DNA of 64,000 nt from Pseudodesulfovibrio senegalensis (GCF_008830225.1 NZ_WAIE01000003.1:1-64000), one strand, 5' to 3'. Positions 37,013 through 46,493 are shown, counted from the stretch's first letter. Numbers and translations: made by a program. The notes: a model not told the origin generated them from the letters alone.

Positions 37013-37071
37013 CCTTTCCGCGTCCCGCAACAATACTTGGTGGGACAGGATATTGCCGGGACGCGGAAAGG
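37013..37071 (+). repeat. 15-bp inverted repeat in the thi4-thiE gap
   Basis: Perfect arms CCTTTCCGCGTCCCG (37013-37027) and CGGGACGCGGAAAGG (37057-37071) with a CAATA/TATTG inner pair. No T-run follows. The hairpin ends 29 bases before thiE and could protect or process the mRNA or limit read-through. Confidence 0.75.
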
Positions 37072-37100
37072 GTATGATTTCATTTTCAGGGAGAGGATCA

Positions 37101-37751
37101 ATGACGCGCGATTGGCGAACGAATTTCGACTGTTCCCTGTATCTGGTTACGGATTCGGGCATGTGCTCGGCCATGGGGCTGGAGCGGTTGGTGACCGAGG
37201 CCGTGGCCGGGGGCGTGACCATGGTGCAGTTGCGGGAAAAGCACGCCTCCACCCGTGAATTTCTGGACAAGGCCCGGGCGTTGCAGGCCATTTTGCAACC
37301 GCAGGGCGTGCCCCTGCTCATCAACGACCGCGTGGACATCGCCCTGGCCGTGAATGCTGCGGGCGTGCATCTGGGGCAATCGGACATGCCCTGCCATGTG
37401 GCCCGGCAACTGCTGGGACCGGGGGCCATCATCGGCCTGACCGTGGACACGGACGAACAGGCCGTTGCCACCGAGTCCATGGACGCGGATTACCTCGGCG
37501 TGGGGCCGGTGTTCGAGACCAGCACGAAGCCGGATCACTCGCCGGTGCTGGGCGTGGACGGGTTCACCCGCCGCCGTGCCCTGAGCTCTCGGCCATGCGT
37601 GGCCATCGGGTCCGTGCGTGCCGAACACGCGCATACGCTGCTGGACGCGGGCGCGGACGGCTTGGCCGTTGTCTCGGCCTTGTGCGCTGCGGGTGATCCC
37701 CGGCAGGCGGCTCGAGAATTGCGCGAAGCCGTGGAGTCGTTTCGGGGCTAA
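37101..37751 (+). CDS. thiE: thiamine phosphate synthase
   Basis: 216 residues, GGGAGAGG upstream. Joins the thiazole phosphate and HMP pyrophosphate to form thiamine phosphate. Conserved blocks: MVQLREKHA (about 44-52), LLINDRVD (pyrophosphate Mg site), GVHLGQSD, and LGVGPVFETSTK. Normal length for ThiE. The frame is open upstream to 37008, but that part overlaps the inverted repeat and has no ribosome-binding site. Confidence 0.94.
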   Translation: MTRDWRTNFDCSLYLVTDSGMCSAMGLERLVTEAVAGGVTMVQLREKHASTREFLDKARALQAILQPQGVPLLINDRVDIALAVNAAGVHLGQSDMPCHVARQLLGPGAIIGLTVDTDEQAVATESMDADYLGVGPVFETSTKPDHSPVLGVDGFTRRRALSSRPCVAIGSVRAEHAHTLLDAGADGLAVVSALCAAGDPRQAARELREAVESFRG

Positions 37752-37811
37752 CGGGCTGCTTTTTTGCGGACCGATGTTTTCCTTTTCCCTGCGGTCTGGT
37801 AAGGCAGGGGC

Positions 37812-38561
37812 ATGTCCAACCACGCCCTTTCCCATGCGGCCGAGACCATTCGTTCCGCACGACACGTCATCGCCTTCACGGGCGCGGGCATATCCGTGGA
37901 GTCCGGCATAGCCCCGTTCCGGGGGCCGGGCGGCCTGTGGTCGCGGTTCGACCCGAACCTGTTCGACCGCAACCGTTTTCGGCGCGAACCGGAAAAAAGC
38001 TGGGAGTTGCTGTACCGCCTGTTTTATGAAGGCGCAGCCGGACGCGCCCGGCCCAACGCCGCGCATCTGGCCCTGGCCGAAATGGAGGCCCGGGGGCGAC
38101 TGCACGCGATCATCACCCAGAACATCGACGGTCTGCATCACCGGGCCGGTTCCGTGAACGTGCTGGAATACCACGGCAGCACCCGTACCATGACCTGCAT
38201 GGACTGCGGCCTGCAGGTGGATGCCGCGGACGTGCCTATGGAAAAACTGCCCCCGCGCTGTGCGGCCTGCGGCGGGGTGCTCAAGCCGGATGTCGTGTTT
38301 TTTTCCGAACCCATTCCCGACCATGTGCACCGTGCGGCGTTGGCCGAAGCCAAGGCCTGCGACGTATGCATCGTGGTGGGAACCTCGGGCGAGGTCATGC
38401 CGGCGGCGCGCATTCCGCGCATGGCGGCGCGCCATGGCGCCGTGGTGGTGGAGATCAATGTGCGCGAATCGGCGTATACCTATGAGACCAGCACGATATT
38501 TCTCGAAGGCAAGGCCGGCAAGATATTGCCGGACCTTGCTTCCGAAGTTATCGGTAAGTGA
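37812..38561 (+). CDS. cobB: Sir2-family NAD-dependent protein deacylase
   Basis: 249 residues. NAD motif GAGISVESGIAPFRG (about 24-38), TQNIDGLH with catalytic region, the general-base His in EYHGS, and a zinc site of two CxxC pairs (CMDCG, CAACG). Removes acyl groups from lysines using NAD. Whether it prefers acetyl or succinyl cannot be decided by eye. It follows thiE by 60 bases and may be read through from it. Convergent with znuA, 3 bases apart. Confidence 0.9.
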   Translation: MSNHALSHAAETIRSARHVIAFTGAGISVESGIAPFRGPGGLWSRFDPNLFDRNRFRREPEKSWELLYRLFYEGAAGRARPNAAHLALAEMEARGRLHAIITQNIDGLHHRAGSVNVLEYHGSTRTMTCMDCGLQVDAADVPMEKLPPRCAACGGVLKPDVVFFSEPIPDHVHRAALAEAKACDVCIVVGTSGEVMPAARIPRMAARHGAVVVEINVRESAYTYETSTIFLEGKAGKILPDLASEVIGK

Positions 38562-38564
38562 TCG

Positions 38565-39482
38565 TTATTTATTGACGGTCTGTGCGGCTGCCGCGCGGAA
38601 GGATTGGGAAACCGTGCGCAGGTTTTCGGCCCAGTTCTCGGCCAGCGGGTTGGCTGGCTGCACCCGGCCGTTGATGGCTCTGGCAATGACCTCGGCGCTG
38701 CGGCGCGAGAACTGCGGCTGCACGAAGACCACGCGGATGTTGTCTTTTTTGGCCATGCGGATCAGCGAGGCCAGTTCCCTGGGGCCGGGGTCCTTGCCTT
38801 CCAGCTCAACGGGCACCTGTATCAGGTCGTAATCGGCGGCAAAGTAGCCCCATGCCGGATGGTAGACCATGAACCGGGCCGGGCGGCGCAGGGGATCGAA
38901 GATGGCGTGCAGTTCCTTGTCCAGCGCGTCGATCTCGGCCATGAAGCGCTCAAGGTTGGCCTTGTAGGTCCCGGCATTGGCCGGGTCGGCCTGCTGCAGG
39001 GCTTTCATGGTGTTGCCCGCCAGTACGCGCATCAGGGACGGGCTGGTCCATACGTGCGGATCAAGCGGGCCGTGGTGGTGGCCTTCGTGCTCATGTTCGT
39101 GCTTTTCGCTGTGGTCGTGGTGATGGTGCGCGGCCATGGGCACCCGTTTGATGGATTCTTCCATGTGCACCACGCGCATGGATTTGGCGGCTGCGGCAAT
39201 GCGCGGCAGCCACGCGTTTTCAAAGGGCACGCCGATGGCGAAATAGATGGAGGAGTTGGCCAGTGCGGTCATCTGTCCGGGCTTGGGCTCGTAGGTGGCC
39301 GGGCTGGCGCCTGGTTGGACCATGACCGAGCAGTCCACCAGGGAACCGCCGATTTTTTCCACCACATAGCGTTGCGGCACGATGCTGACCGTGACGTTCA
39401 GCGCGGCGGCATGGGCTGGCAGGGCGGCGAGCAAAAGGCCCAGCATCAGCGGAATTGCGCGTGTGAAAGACGATATGTTCAT
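38565..39482 (-). CDS. znuA: zinc/manganese-type ABC transporter binding protein (ZnuA-like)
   Basis: 305 residues, AGGAG upstream. Signal peptide about 1-26. The cluster A-I fold shows the early YVVEKIGG strand, a His/Glu/Asp-rich loop at about 118-138 typical of zinc-binding ZnuA, and metal His residues after it (DPHVW). Captures Zn(II) in the periplasm. No ZnuB or ZnuC gene is adjacent, so the permease and ATPase must be elsewhere. Divergent from a permease gene across a Fur-family-like dyad. Confidence 0.9.
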   Translation of the reverse strand: MNISSFTRAIPLMLGLLLAALPAHAAALNVTVSIVPQRYVVEKIGGSLVDCSVMVQPGASPATYEPKPGQMTALANSSIYFAIGVPFENAWLPRIAAAAKSMRVVHMEESIKRVPMAAHHHHDHSEKHEHEHEGHHHGPLDPHVWTSPSLMRVLAGNTMKALQQADPANAGTYKANLERFMAEIDALDKELHAIFDPLRRPARFMVYHPAWGYFAADYDLIQVPVELEGKDPGPRELASLIRMAKKDNIRVVFVQPQFSRRSAEVIARAINGRVQPANPLAENWAENLRTVSQSFRAAAAQTVNK

Positions 39483-39536
39483 GCGAGGACTCCTGTGCGT
39501 TTGCGTTCGGGAACGGAAGCCAGTATACGTTTTTTG

Positions 39537-39551
39537 TGATAATGGTTGTCA
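39537..39551. promoter_or_regulatory. possible Zur/Fur-type operator
   Basis: TGATAA-TGG-TTGTCA, an imperfect dyad (5 of 6 arm positions) centred between divergent znuA and the permease gene. Its form fits a Fur-family site, and the neighbours are zinc genes. The assignment to Zur is inference. Confidence 0.5.
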
Positions 39552-39618
39552 ATTCCTTTTTTTTCTCTTGGGGCGCGCGGGTTTTTACGGCGTTTTCAAA
39601 TCGTGAGGCCGTTGTTTC

Positions 39619-40578
39619 ATGGCTGATTCCCTGCTGATTTTCTGTTCCATGGCCACGGCCATCGTGCTGGAGGCCGCTCCCTTTCTGCTGCTGGGCTCGC
39701 TGGTGGGCGCGCTGTTCGAGGTGTTCGTGCCGGACAGGGCGCTGGAGCGGTTCATTCCGAGCGGGGCGGTGGCGCAGGTGTCTGTGGGGCTGGTGGCGGG
39801 CATGGCTTTGCCCACCTGCGAATGCGGGGTGGTGCCCATTGCGCGCAGGCTGCTGCTGCGGCGGGTGCCGGTGCGCATGGTCATGGCCTACATGCTGGCC
39901 GCGCCGGTGATCAATCCGGTGGTGGTGCTGTCCACCTATGTGGCCTTTCAGAATGATCTTTCCATGGTGGGGTTGCGTGTGCTGTTCGTGGCCGTGCCCG
40001 CGGCTGCCGTGGCCCTTGGCCTGGGCCGGGGCGAGGCCCACGATGTATTGCGCATGCCCAAGCCCGTTCTCTTGCGTATGCACGGCATCGGCGAACCCGC
40101 CATTCATGCGCACGAAGGCCATGAGTCCGGATGCTCCTGCGCATCCTGCGCCGAGGGTGCGCAGCAGGGATCGCGGCTCATGGCCGTGTTGTCCCACACC
40201 GCGCTGGAATTTTTGTCCATGGCCCGGTTCCTGATCGCCGGGGCCTGCCTTGCCGCGGCATTCAAGGTCTTCGTGCCCGCCGCAATCCTGCGCCTGTTCG
40301 TGGACAGCCCGGTGCTGTCCATTGTCAGCATGATGCTTTTCGCGGTGCTTTCCTCGGTCTGCTCCGAGGCGGACGCCTTTGTGGCGGCCGGGTTCTCCAT
40401 GCTGCCGCGTGCGGCCCAGCTGTCGTTCACGGCCATCGGTCCCATGGTGGATCTCAAGCTTTTGGGCATGTTCGGGGCCACGTTCCGGGGCCGGGTCACC
40501 CTTGCGCTGGTCACGGTGCCCACCCTGTCCGTGCTTGTCATGTCCCTGCTGCTGCAATGGCTGGGAGGCGGATCATGA
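39619..40578 (+). CDS. ArsP/DUF318-family permease
   Basis: 319 residues, about 8 TM helices. The hallmark CECGVVPIARRLL loop (about 61-73) and the APVINPVV segment place it in the PF03773 permease group (YraQ/YcgR-like). A Cys/His-rich loop near 155-180 (HAHEGHESGCSCASC) could bind metal. In Bacillus the YcgRQ pair is Zur-regulated, and this gene is coupled by a four-base ATGA overlap to a YcgQ-type partner, so a zinc role is likely. Confidence 0.88.
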   Translation: MADSLLIFCSMATAIVLEAAPFLLLGSLVGALFEVFVPDRALERFIPSGAVAQVSVGLVAGMALPTCECGVVPIARRLLLRRVPVRMVMAYMLAAPVINPVVVLSTYVAFQNDLSMVGLRVLFVAVPAAAVALGLGRGEAHDVLRMPKPVLLRMHGIGEPAIHAHEGHESGCSCASCAEGAQQGSRLMAVLSHTALEFLSMARFLIAGACLAAAFKVFVPAAILRLFVDSPVLSIVSMMLFAVLSSVCSEADAFVAAGFSMLPRAAQLSFTAIGPMVDLKLLGMFGATFRGRVTLALVTVPTLSVLVMSLLLQWLGGGS

Positions 40579-41438
40579 GCGCGCGTCTTGGTGCCGTGAT
40601 CGAAGGGTCGCTGCTGGCCTGTTTGGGCGGGTTCATGCTCTGGCTGACCCTGTCGGGCCACAGCTGGCAACTGCTGCATCCCCGTTTTGCCGTGGTCAAC
40701 GCGGTGGCCGGGGGCGTGTGTGTTTTGTTGGGCGGGGCATTCGCCCTGCGCCGCGTCGGGCCGGGTACGGGCCTGTCGTTTTCGCGCATTGCCTGTCTGG
40801 CCCTGTTTCTGTGTCTGGCGTTTTTTTCCTTGCGCGGCGTGCGCGTGCTCTCCGGCGGCGCGGGCATTGTTCCGGCTTCTTCGGACGCCGTTTCCTTTTC
40901 CGGGCCGATGCCCGGCCAAGGTCCGGGCGGCTCCTTTGACGCGGGCCAGCCGCCGCCGGGCAGCCTGACGCTTGAAGGCCTCATGCCCGAACAGACTGCG
41001 CGCATGGTCATCGGCGGCGTGGAATACGTGCGCATGAACGCGGCGGAAATGCGCATGATGGCCGATGCCCGGCCCGAATCCCTGCCCGGAGAAATCGTCT
41101 GGCAGGGCATGGTGGAGCGCACGCCCGAGCTGGACGCGCTGGGCATGGTGGCCGTGTTCCGGGTGGCCATTGTCTGCTGCCTTGCGGACGCGGTGGCACC
41201 GGGGTTTGCCGTGGCCGTGGACGATCCGGACCGTTTCTCTCCGGGCCAGTGGGTGCGGGTGGCCGGAAGGCTCGAAATTTCGCCAAAACCCCTGCCCGGC
41301 GATCCGCAGGTGCCCGGCGTCATTGCCACGGTGCTGGACCGGGAGCGCGTGTTTCGCTGCCGGGACATCGTCCCCATCGAGCGGCCCGGCGTGCCCTTCG
41401 TGTTCGAGTTCCGCGAGACCGAGCCGTTCGCCTATTAG
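40575..41438 (+). CDS. TIGR03943/YcgQ-type permease partner
   Basis: 287 residues. Several N-terminal TM helices (about 1-105), a Pro/Gly-rich linker, then a soluble domain (about 160-285) with the QGMVERTPEL and FRVAIVCCLADA strands typical of the TIGR03943 (DUF1980) family. Works with the upstream DUF318 permease, likely in divalent-metal handling. The start is set by the ATGA overlap. Confidence 0.82.
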   Translation: MSARLGAVIEGSLLACLGGFMLWLTLSGHSWQLLHPRFAVVNAVAGGVCVLLGGAFALRRVGPGTGLSFSRIACLALFLCLAFFSLRGVRVLSGGAGIVPASSDAVSFSGPMPGQGPGGSFDAGQPPPGSLTLEGLMPEQTARMVIGGVEYVRMNAAEMRMMADARPESLPGEIVWQGMVERTPELDALGMVAVFRVAIVCCLADAVAPGFAVAVDDPDRFSPGQWVRVAGRLEISPKPLPGDPQVPGVIATVLDRERVFRCRDIVPIERPGVPFVFEFRETEPFAY

Positions 41439-41492
41439 AATGTGCCCGGCCGGGTGCTGACATGAGGAGGATGCGATGGTATTCATGAAGTC

Positions 41493-42323
41493 ATGGAAAC
41501 ATCGCATGTTCTTTTCGCTTTCGGTCTGACCCTGTTCGCGGGCCTGAGCACCGGCATCGGCAGTGCGCTGGCCTTTTTCGCCCGTACCACCAATACGAAA
41601 TTCCTGTCCGTTGCCCTTGGCTTTTCCGCCGGGGTGATGATTTACGTCTCGTTCGTGGAAATATTCTTCAAGGCCAAGGACGCCTTGGTCGCGAGTCTGG
41701 GCGGGGTGGCCGGGACATGGGCCACGGTGGCGTCTTTTTTTGGCGGCGTGCTGCTCATTGCGATCATCGACAGGTTCGTGCCCGGATACGAGAATCCGCA
41801 TGAGCTGCATACCATCGAGGAAATGGATCAGGGCCTTGAGAATCTGCCCAAGAACGAGGCCCATGATTTCGGCAAGCTCAAGCGCATGGGCCTGTTCACG
41901 GCGCTGGCCATCGGCATTCACAATTTTCCCGAAGGGCTGGCCACCTTTACCGCGGCCCTGACCGATCCCAACCTCGGCATCGCCATTGCCGTGGCCATCG
42001 CCATCCACAACATTCCCGAGGGCATCGCGGTTTCCGTGCCCATCTATTATGCCACGGGCAGCCGCTCCAAGGCCTTCAAGCTCTCCTTTCTTTCCGGCGT
42101 TTCCGAGCCGGTAGGCGCATTGGTGGGCTATCTGATCCTGTTGCCGTTTTTCACGCCCACGGTGTTCGGCGTGCTCTTTGCCGGAGTGGCCGGGATAATG
42201 GTTTTCATTTCGCTGGACGAGCTGCTGCCCGCGGCGCAGGAGTTTGGTGAGCCCCATTCGGCCATTTACGGGGTCATTGCGGGCATGGGGGTCATGGCCG
42301 TGAGTCTGCTGCTTTTCCTGTAG
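41493..42323 (+). CDS. zupT: ZIP-family zinc transporter ZupT
   Basis: 276 residues, about 8 TM helices. Metal-site motifs HNFPEG (helix 4) and HNIPEG (helix 5) are both intact. Imports Zn(II) and other divalent ions. A GAGGAGG site lies 22 bases before the ATG, too far for normal use. An ATT at 41481 would sit at the right distance, so the true start may be non-standard. It follows the TIGR03943 gene by 54 bases. Confidence 0.93.
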   Translation: METSHVLFAFGLTLFAGLSTGIGSALAFFARTTNTKFLSVALGFSAGVMIYVSFVEIFFKAKDALVASLGGVAGTWATVASFFGGVLLIAIIDRFVPGYENPHELHTIEEMDQGLENLPKNEAHDFGKLKRMGLFTALAIGIHNFPEGLATFTAALTDPNLGIAIAVAIAIHNIPEGIAVSVPIYYATGSRSKAFKLSFLSGVSEPVGALVGYLILLPFFTPTVFGVLFAGVAGIMVFISLDELLPAAQEFGEPHSAIYGVIAGMGVMAVSLLLFL

Positions 42324-42411
42324 CCCGGTTTTAAAAATAATAACATCAGGTTCCAAGGGGTTCTATGATCGGTACAGGTACGACTGATCGTACCGTGCAA
42401 GGGGAGAGGCC

Positions 42412-43845
42412 ATGGAACCGAGGAAAAATACCGGATGCCGTACCGTGGTGCTGGCTGTGGCGGCCATGACCGCGCTGGCCCTTGGCACGGCTTTGCAGCT
42501 GGAGTCTGGTGCGGCCGCGCTGATTTCGTGGCCGCAGGCGCCTGCTGTTGCGGTTTTTCTGCTGGTGTTCTGCGTCGGGCTCAGTGTCTACAGCATCTGT
42601 TGCTTTGTCCGGCGCGGCCGGCGCATCCGCCGCATGGAGTCGCTGGAGCGCGAACTGAAACAGGCCCGGGACCAGAGCGAGCAGGCCGGCCGGCTCAAGG
42701 ATGAGTTCCTGGCCAATGTGAGCCATGAGCTGCGCACCCCGCTCAACGGGGTCATCGGCATGATCAACCTGCTCAGGATGACCCAACTCGACGAAGACCA
42801 GCGCGAGTATTGCGATTTGGCCATGGAATCCGCGGAACAGCAGCTTTCGGTCATCGACGATCTCATTGATTTTTCCCGCATGGAGACCGGGCGGCTTTTG
42901 CTGGTGCGCCGGGAGTTCAACCCGGTGCGGGTGGCCCGTTCCGTGGTGGACGCCTGCAAGCCGCGCGCGGAGCTGAAGGGCCTTGCCCTGAACCTGTCCA
43001 TTGACGGGGACGTGCCGTCCATGCTGGTGGGCGACGACAGCCGCGTGCGGCAGGTTTTGCTGAACCTCGTGGACAACGCCATCAAGTATACGGACCGGGG
43101 CAGCGTGGACGTGGTGCTTGGTGCGGACTGTGCGCATTCGGATTCCCAGGGCTGCCGCGTGCGGTTCGAGGTGCGCGATACGGGCGTGGGCATTTCACCG
43201 TCGCGGCAGGCGCTTGTTTTCGAAAAATTCACACAGGGCGACGGCTCCCTGACCCGCCTGCAGGGCGGTTCCGGGCTTGGCCTGACCATTGTGCGCAGCC
43301 TGGCAGAACTGATGGGCGGCTCCGTGACCGTGGACAGCGAACCCGGAAACGGTTCGGTTTTCGTTTTTACGGCTCCGTTCTTTCTGGGCCGTGATTCGTA
43401 TCGGCAGGAGGCGGTGGTGGAGGCCATGCGCGACAGGCCTCTGTTCAGCGGCTACCGCGTGCTTCTGGTGGAGGATGAGCGCGTCAACCGTGTCTCCCTT
43501 GCGCGCCTGCTGGAAAAACAGGGCCATGCGGTCGTTGCTGCCAGCTCCGGGCGCGAGGCCCTGAGTGTCCTGCGGCAGGAGGAAGTGGACTGTGTGCTCA
43601 TGGATGTGAACATGCCGGGCATGGACGGGCTGGAAGTGACGCGCATGATCCGTGAGGGCGATGCCGGGAACGGGATGAAGGATATACCGGTCATAGCCGT
43701 AACAGCGCTGGCCAATGAGGATGACCGCAGGCGGTGCATGGACGCGGGCATGGACGGGTGTGTTTTCAAACCTGCGGACGCGGACAGCGTGGCCGAGGAG
43801 GTCATGCGGGTCATGACCCGCCGGGTATTGTCGGCCGTCAAATGA
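42412..43845 (+). CDS. hybrid sensor histidine kinase
   Basis: 477 residues, AGGGGAGAGG upstream. Two TM helices (about 11-28, 45-66) with almost no periplasmic loop. HisKA has phospho-acceptor His105 in SHELRTP. The HATPase domain has DNAIKY (N box) and GSGLGLTIV (G2 box). The C-terminal receiver (about 345-465) has the Asp in MDVNMPGMDG. Lacks a recognisable input domain, so it may sense the membrane or be driven by a partner. Convergent with an HD-GYP gene 9 bases away. Confidence 0.93.
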   Translation: MEPRKNTGCRTVVLAVAAMTALALGTALQLESGAAALISWPQAPAVAVFLLVFCVGLSVYSICCFVRRGRRIRRMESLERELKQARDQSEQAGRLKDEFLANVSHELRTPLNGVIGMINLLRMTQLDEDQREYCDLAMESAEQQLSVIDDLIDFSRMETGRLLLVRREFNPVRVARSVVDACKPRAELKGLALNLSIDGDVPSMLVGDDSRVRQVLLNLVDNAIKYTDRGSVDVVLGADCAHSDSQGCRVRFEVRDTGVGISPSRQALVFEKFTQGDGSLTRLQGGSGLGLTIVRSLAELMGGSVTVDSEPGNGSVFVFTAPFFLGRDSYRQEAVVEAMRDRPLFSGYRVLLVEDERVNRVSLARLLEKQGHAVVAASSGREALSVLRQEEVDCVLMDVNMPGMDGLEVTRMIREGDAGNGMKDIPVIAVTALANEDDRRRCMDAGMDGCVFKPADADSVAEEVMRVMTRRVLSAVK

Positions 43846-43854
43846 TTCTTGGGG

Positions 43855-44832
43855 TCAGGCCAGACCCGAATCCGAGAGAACCTGAACCAGCCGTTTGAAT
43901 ACGTCCGGGTCGTGCGCGCCCGTGTCGTCGCGCATGCGCTTCAGGGCTTCGAAAGGTGTGAGTCTTTCGCGCCACGGTTGGTCCCTGGTCAGTCCGTCGT
44001 ACGTGTTGCAGGTAGCGGTCACGCGGGCGGTCAGGGGGATTTCTCCCTCTGTTGCTCCGGAGGGATATCCCTTGCCGTCCATGCGTTCGTGGTGGAAAAG
44101 CACGCAGTGGATTGCCTCGGGCATGAGCGGAATGGCAGAACCGGCGCGTACGCCCATGACCGGATGGGTCATGTAGGCCGTGAATTCTTCCGGGGTCATG
44201 GTTTCCGGGTCCTTTTCCGAAAGGGTGGCGGGCAGGGTCGCCTTGCCGATGTCGTGCAGCATGCTGCCGATGCACATGTCTGTCATGGTGGCCTGGTCCG
44301 GATCAAAGGTCTGCATGACGCACAGGGCATAGACCATGGTGCCGATGCCGTGGTTGTAGGCCTGCTGGCCGCAGTCGATGAATCGGGCGAGTTCCTTGAG
44401 CGCTTCCGGCGTGTCAAAGAACCTGCGGCTCATTTCTATGAGTTGGCGGATCCGTTGCACTCGCTTGCGCAGCACCGTGGCGGGCAGGTTGGCCTCGTAT
44501 ACGTCTTCCGCCAGCCTGCTGGCCGAGTTGCTCCACGTTTCCGAGCGCACGTCCACGGGGATGGATTCGTCGTTGAGGATGCGTGCCAGATGCTTTTGCA
44601 CGTATTCGGCGTGCTCCTTTTCCTTGCCTGCGGAAATGTAGACCTTGCGCGCGCCCATGGCGCCGAGCCGCGAACGGTGTTCTTCGGTGAGCTGGTCGTT
44701 GTCCTTGGCATAGAGCACGAAACGTTGCCCCTGCTTGAGGTATATCTCGAACCCGGCGCGGGTGCCGGGCAGGATATGCTCCGGCGGGATGGGCAGATAA
44801 TTTTGCGGCGTGTCCTGATTCTTTGCGGGCAT
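43855..44832 (-). CDS. HD-GYP cyclic di-GMP phosphodiesterase
   Basis: 325 residues. An N-terminal region (about 1-70) of DUF3391 type, then HD-GYP with HDIGK, and HHERMDGKGYPSG. The metal ligands and the GYP motif are complete. No receiver or other input domain. Divergent from the U32 peptidase gene. Confidence 0.92.
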   Translation of the reverse strand: MPAKNQDTPQNYLPIPPEHILPGTRAGFEIYLKQGQRFVLYAKDNDQLTEEHRSRLGAMGARKVYISAGKEKEHAEYVQKHLARILNDESIPVDVRSETWSNSASRLAEDVYEANLPATVLRKRVQRIRQLIEMSRRFFDTPEALKELARFIDCGQQAYNHGIGTMVYALCVMQTFDPDQATMTDMCIGSMLHDIGKATLPATLSEKDPETMTPEEFTAYMTHPVMGVRAGSAIPLMPEAIHCVLFHHERMDGKGYPSGATEGEIPLTARVTATCNTYDGLTRDQPWRERLTPFEALKRMRDDTGAHDPDVFKRLVQVLSDSGLA

Positions 44833-44997
44833 GGTTTTGTTCTCTTTCGGGTGGTTTCGTGCAGAATAGCACGGACGGATTCGGGTTTCCCTTATATTGT
44901 TGCCCCGGTTTGCGCAAGGCGGTTATCACCCTGTGGCCTTCGTTTCGGGTTTGTTGTAGTTACCCGGAAGGTTGACAATACAAGAGGTGGGGAACGC

Positions 44998-46422
44998 ATG
45001 CCTTCAGAATCGAACAGGGTACCCGAGCTGCTGGCTCCGGCCGGGAACATGGAAAAGCTGGAAACCGCCATCCGCTATGGCGCGGACGCGGTGTACATGG
45101 GCGGTGGCGAGCTGAACCTGCGCGCCGGTGCCGCGGGATTTTCCATGGACGAGCTGCCCGGGGCCATCCGACTGGCGCACGACGCCGGAGTCAAGGTCTA
45201 CTTTACCATGAACGTGTACCCGCGCGAGCACATGCTGCCCGACGTGGAACAGTACATGGACGTGCTGGCCGAGGCGCGGCCCGATGCTGTCATCGCCTCG
45301 GACCCGGGCGTGATCGCCATGCTGCGCAAGCGCTTGCCCGACATGCCCGTGCACGTGAGCACGCAGGCCAACACCTGCAACAGCTGGTCCGTGCGTTTCT
45401 GGCAGGACATGGGCGCAAAGCGGGTCAACGTGGCCCGCGAAATACGTTCCTCGGAACTCATGCAGATGCTGGCGCTCTGCCGCCGCGAACTGCGGGACAT
45501 GCAACTTGAGGTTTTCGTGCACGGCGCCCAGTGCATGGCCATTTCCGGGCGTTGCTACATGAGCGCCTATCTCAACGACCGGCCCGGCAACCTGGGCCAG
45601 TGTTCCCACCCCTGCCGCTATGAATACCAGCCCGTGAGCATCAGCGTGGAGGAAAAGACCCGGCCCGGCGAAGACCTCTGGGTGGTGCACCAGTACCCGT
45701 TTTCCGATCCGGACCGCCTCGAAAGTCCGGGCATGGACGGGAACGCCGATGCCCCGGACGGGCAGGACGACGAGTTCATTTTCGAACCGGCTCCGGACGA
45801 CAGCGGGGAACCGGCCGAACCCGCGCTGGATTTCGCACGCATGAACGGCGGCTATTCCAAGTTTTTTGCGGCCGAGGACCTGTGCCTGCTGCATTACCTG
45901 GGCTGGTTTGCGCGCATGGGCGTGGCCTCGGTCAAGGTGGAGGGCCGCACCAAGAGTTCCGCATACCTTGCGCAGGTGGTGGACGCCTACCGCAGCGCGC
46001 TGGACGATCTGGCCTCCGGTGAATTCAAGGCGGAAAAGTATCTTTCCGAACTGGTCAATGCCGCGTCCCGGCCCTTGACCACGGGGTTCTTCGATCCACT
46101 GCAGCGCGCGCCGCTGGCCCTGCCTCCGGACGCCGAGGAACGCAGGCCCGTGCTGGCGCGTATCCTTGAAGACCTTGGCGACGGCCGCTGGCGTATTGAG
46201 GTCAAGGCGCGCTGGGTCACCACCCGGGACGTGGAAATCCTTGCCCCGGGCCTGAACCGGCCCCGGCTGCATGCCGAGGACTACGGGCTGGAAAACGACC
46301 TCGGGCAGGGGCTGGACGTGGCCCATCCCGGCCTCAAGTGCACCATGTATTGTGATCATCCCGACGTGGGCAGGCATGTGTTCATCCGCACGGCATGGGA
46401 TCTGGAAGCGCTGGACGGCTAA
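44998..46422 (+). CDS. U32 family peptidase (TrhP/RlhA-like)
   Basis: 474 residues. TIM-barrel U32 core: LLAPAGNMEKLETAI at the start, and the family signature around EVFVHGAQCMA-ISGRCYMS with Cys ligands in GQCSHPCRY. The closing VEGRTKS and YRSALDDL segments resemble TrhP, which helps make 5-hydroxyuridine in tRNA. An acidic insert (about 228-265) is unusual. Start chosen for its AGAGGTGGGG site; the long open frame upstream is antisense to the HD-GYP gene. Confidence 0.88.
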   Translation: MPSESNRVPELLAPAGNMEKLETAIRYGADAVYMGGGELNLRAGAAGFSMDELPGAIRLAHDAGVKVYFTMNVYPREHMLPDVEQYMDVLAEARPDAVIASDPGVIAMLRKRLPDMPVHVSTQANTCNSWSVRFWQDMGAKRVNVAREIRSSELMQMLALCRRELRDMQLEVFVHGAQCMAISGRCYMSAYLNDRPGNLGQCSHPCRYEYQPVSISVEEKTRPGEDLWVVHQYPFSDPDRLESPGMDGNADAPDGQDDEFIFEPAPDDSGEPAEPALDFARMNGGYSKFFAAEDLCLLHYLGWFARMGVASVKVEGRTKSSAYLAQVVDAYRSALDDLASGEFKAEKYLSELVNAASRPLTTGFFDPLQRAPLALPPDAEERRPVLARILEDLGDGRWRIEVKARWVTTRDVEILAPGLNRPRLHAEDYGLENDLGQGLDVAHPGLKCTMYCDHPDVGRHVFIRTAWDLEALDG

Positions 46423-46493
46423 GCCCGTCGTTTCTGTCCGCGGGCGTGGCGGGACTGGATTTCGGTTTCGTGTTCCTGTAGACATGGGCTGCC

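Noticed and set aside
44972..44977. TTGACA before the U32 peptidase as a -35 box
   Set aside because: A properly spaced -10 would fall on the ribosome-binding site, leaving no leader.
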